Assembly (NCBI RefSeq): GCF_021730395.1
Contig: NC_069363.1
Span: 58,771,001-58,835,000 of the forward strand
DNA length: 64,000 nucleotides
DNA from: Mercenaria mercenaria
Taxonomy: Eukaryota; Mollusca; Bivalvia; Venerida; Veneridae
Direction: 5' to 3'
The notes under the pieces were generated by a model, which worked only from the letters and a program-made list of their open reading frames with translations, made no database searches and was not told the origin of the DNA. A program made the position numbers and the translations under genes. Below, in pieces: positions 63,981 through 64,000 of this stretch (its first letter is position 1; every line of letters begins with the position of its first letter).

Positions 63981-64000
63981 CTGAAAGGTTATCAAAGACC

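Noticed and set aside
1-64000. Retrovirus-like or LTR elements, Polintons, capsid or envelope genes
   Set aside because: Looked for gag/pol/integrase motifs and paired LTRs; none seen. The only reverse-transcriptase trace is the LINE fragment at 240-760.

Overview
The window is animal nuclear DNA, AT-rich and full of introns. I read it as a lophotrochozoan and most likely a marine bivalve. This rests on small phase-conserved exons in long introns, a SULT1-type gene with invertebrate features, dense MITE and tRNA-SINE insertions, and elements carrying the 'CATAACTCTG...CAGAGTTATG' internal sequence that I associate with bivalve genomes. The species call is inference; no marker gene fixes it.

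Layout. 1-5.2 kb holds a LINE fragment, a 2.66 kb element with 41-bp terminal inverted repeats (1964-4625) and a tRNA-derived SINE. 5.9-10.15 kb (minus) is a complete six-exon cytosolic sulfotransferase of 294 residues. 13.8-17.3 kb (minus) and 20.4-23.4 kb (plus) are two head-to-head two-exon genes. Both encode a LURAP/FAM89-type leucine-rich adaptor domain, split by a phase-0 intron at exactly the same residue. 23.4-33.5 kb is a gene-free repeat field of MITEs, hairpin-ended elements and minisatellites. 33.5-64 kb (minus) is the 3' two-thirds of SMC6, 17 constitutive exons encoding 728 residues; the ATPase N-terminal half lies beyond position 64000.

The most interesting coding observation is an extra SMC6 exon at 42452-42613. 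It has the same phase, boundaries and size as the canonical exon at 39843-40001 and a divergent but homologous sequence. It looks like a mutually exclusive exon pair just before the Walker B exon.

The most interesting non-coding observations concern mobile DNA. Two otherwise different MITE families (palindromic M1; TTAA-flanked M2) share a 52-nt hairpin core whose paired bases have changed in compensating fashion while loops and bulges stayed constant. A second class of elements differs in sequence but shares one architecture: a small 5' hairpin, a 10-bp subterminal inverted repeat, and a 3' terminal hairpin. One MITE sits inside a minisatellite that also contains the matching empty site.

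The genes are not an obvious functional unit: sulfonation of small molecules, adaptor proteins probably acting in actomyosin or NF-kB-type signalling, and chromosome maintenance. The two LURAP/FAM89-like genes are the only pair whose arrangement suggests common origin and possibly shared regulation.
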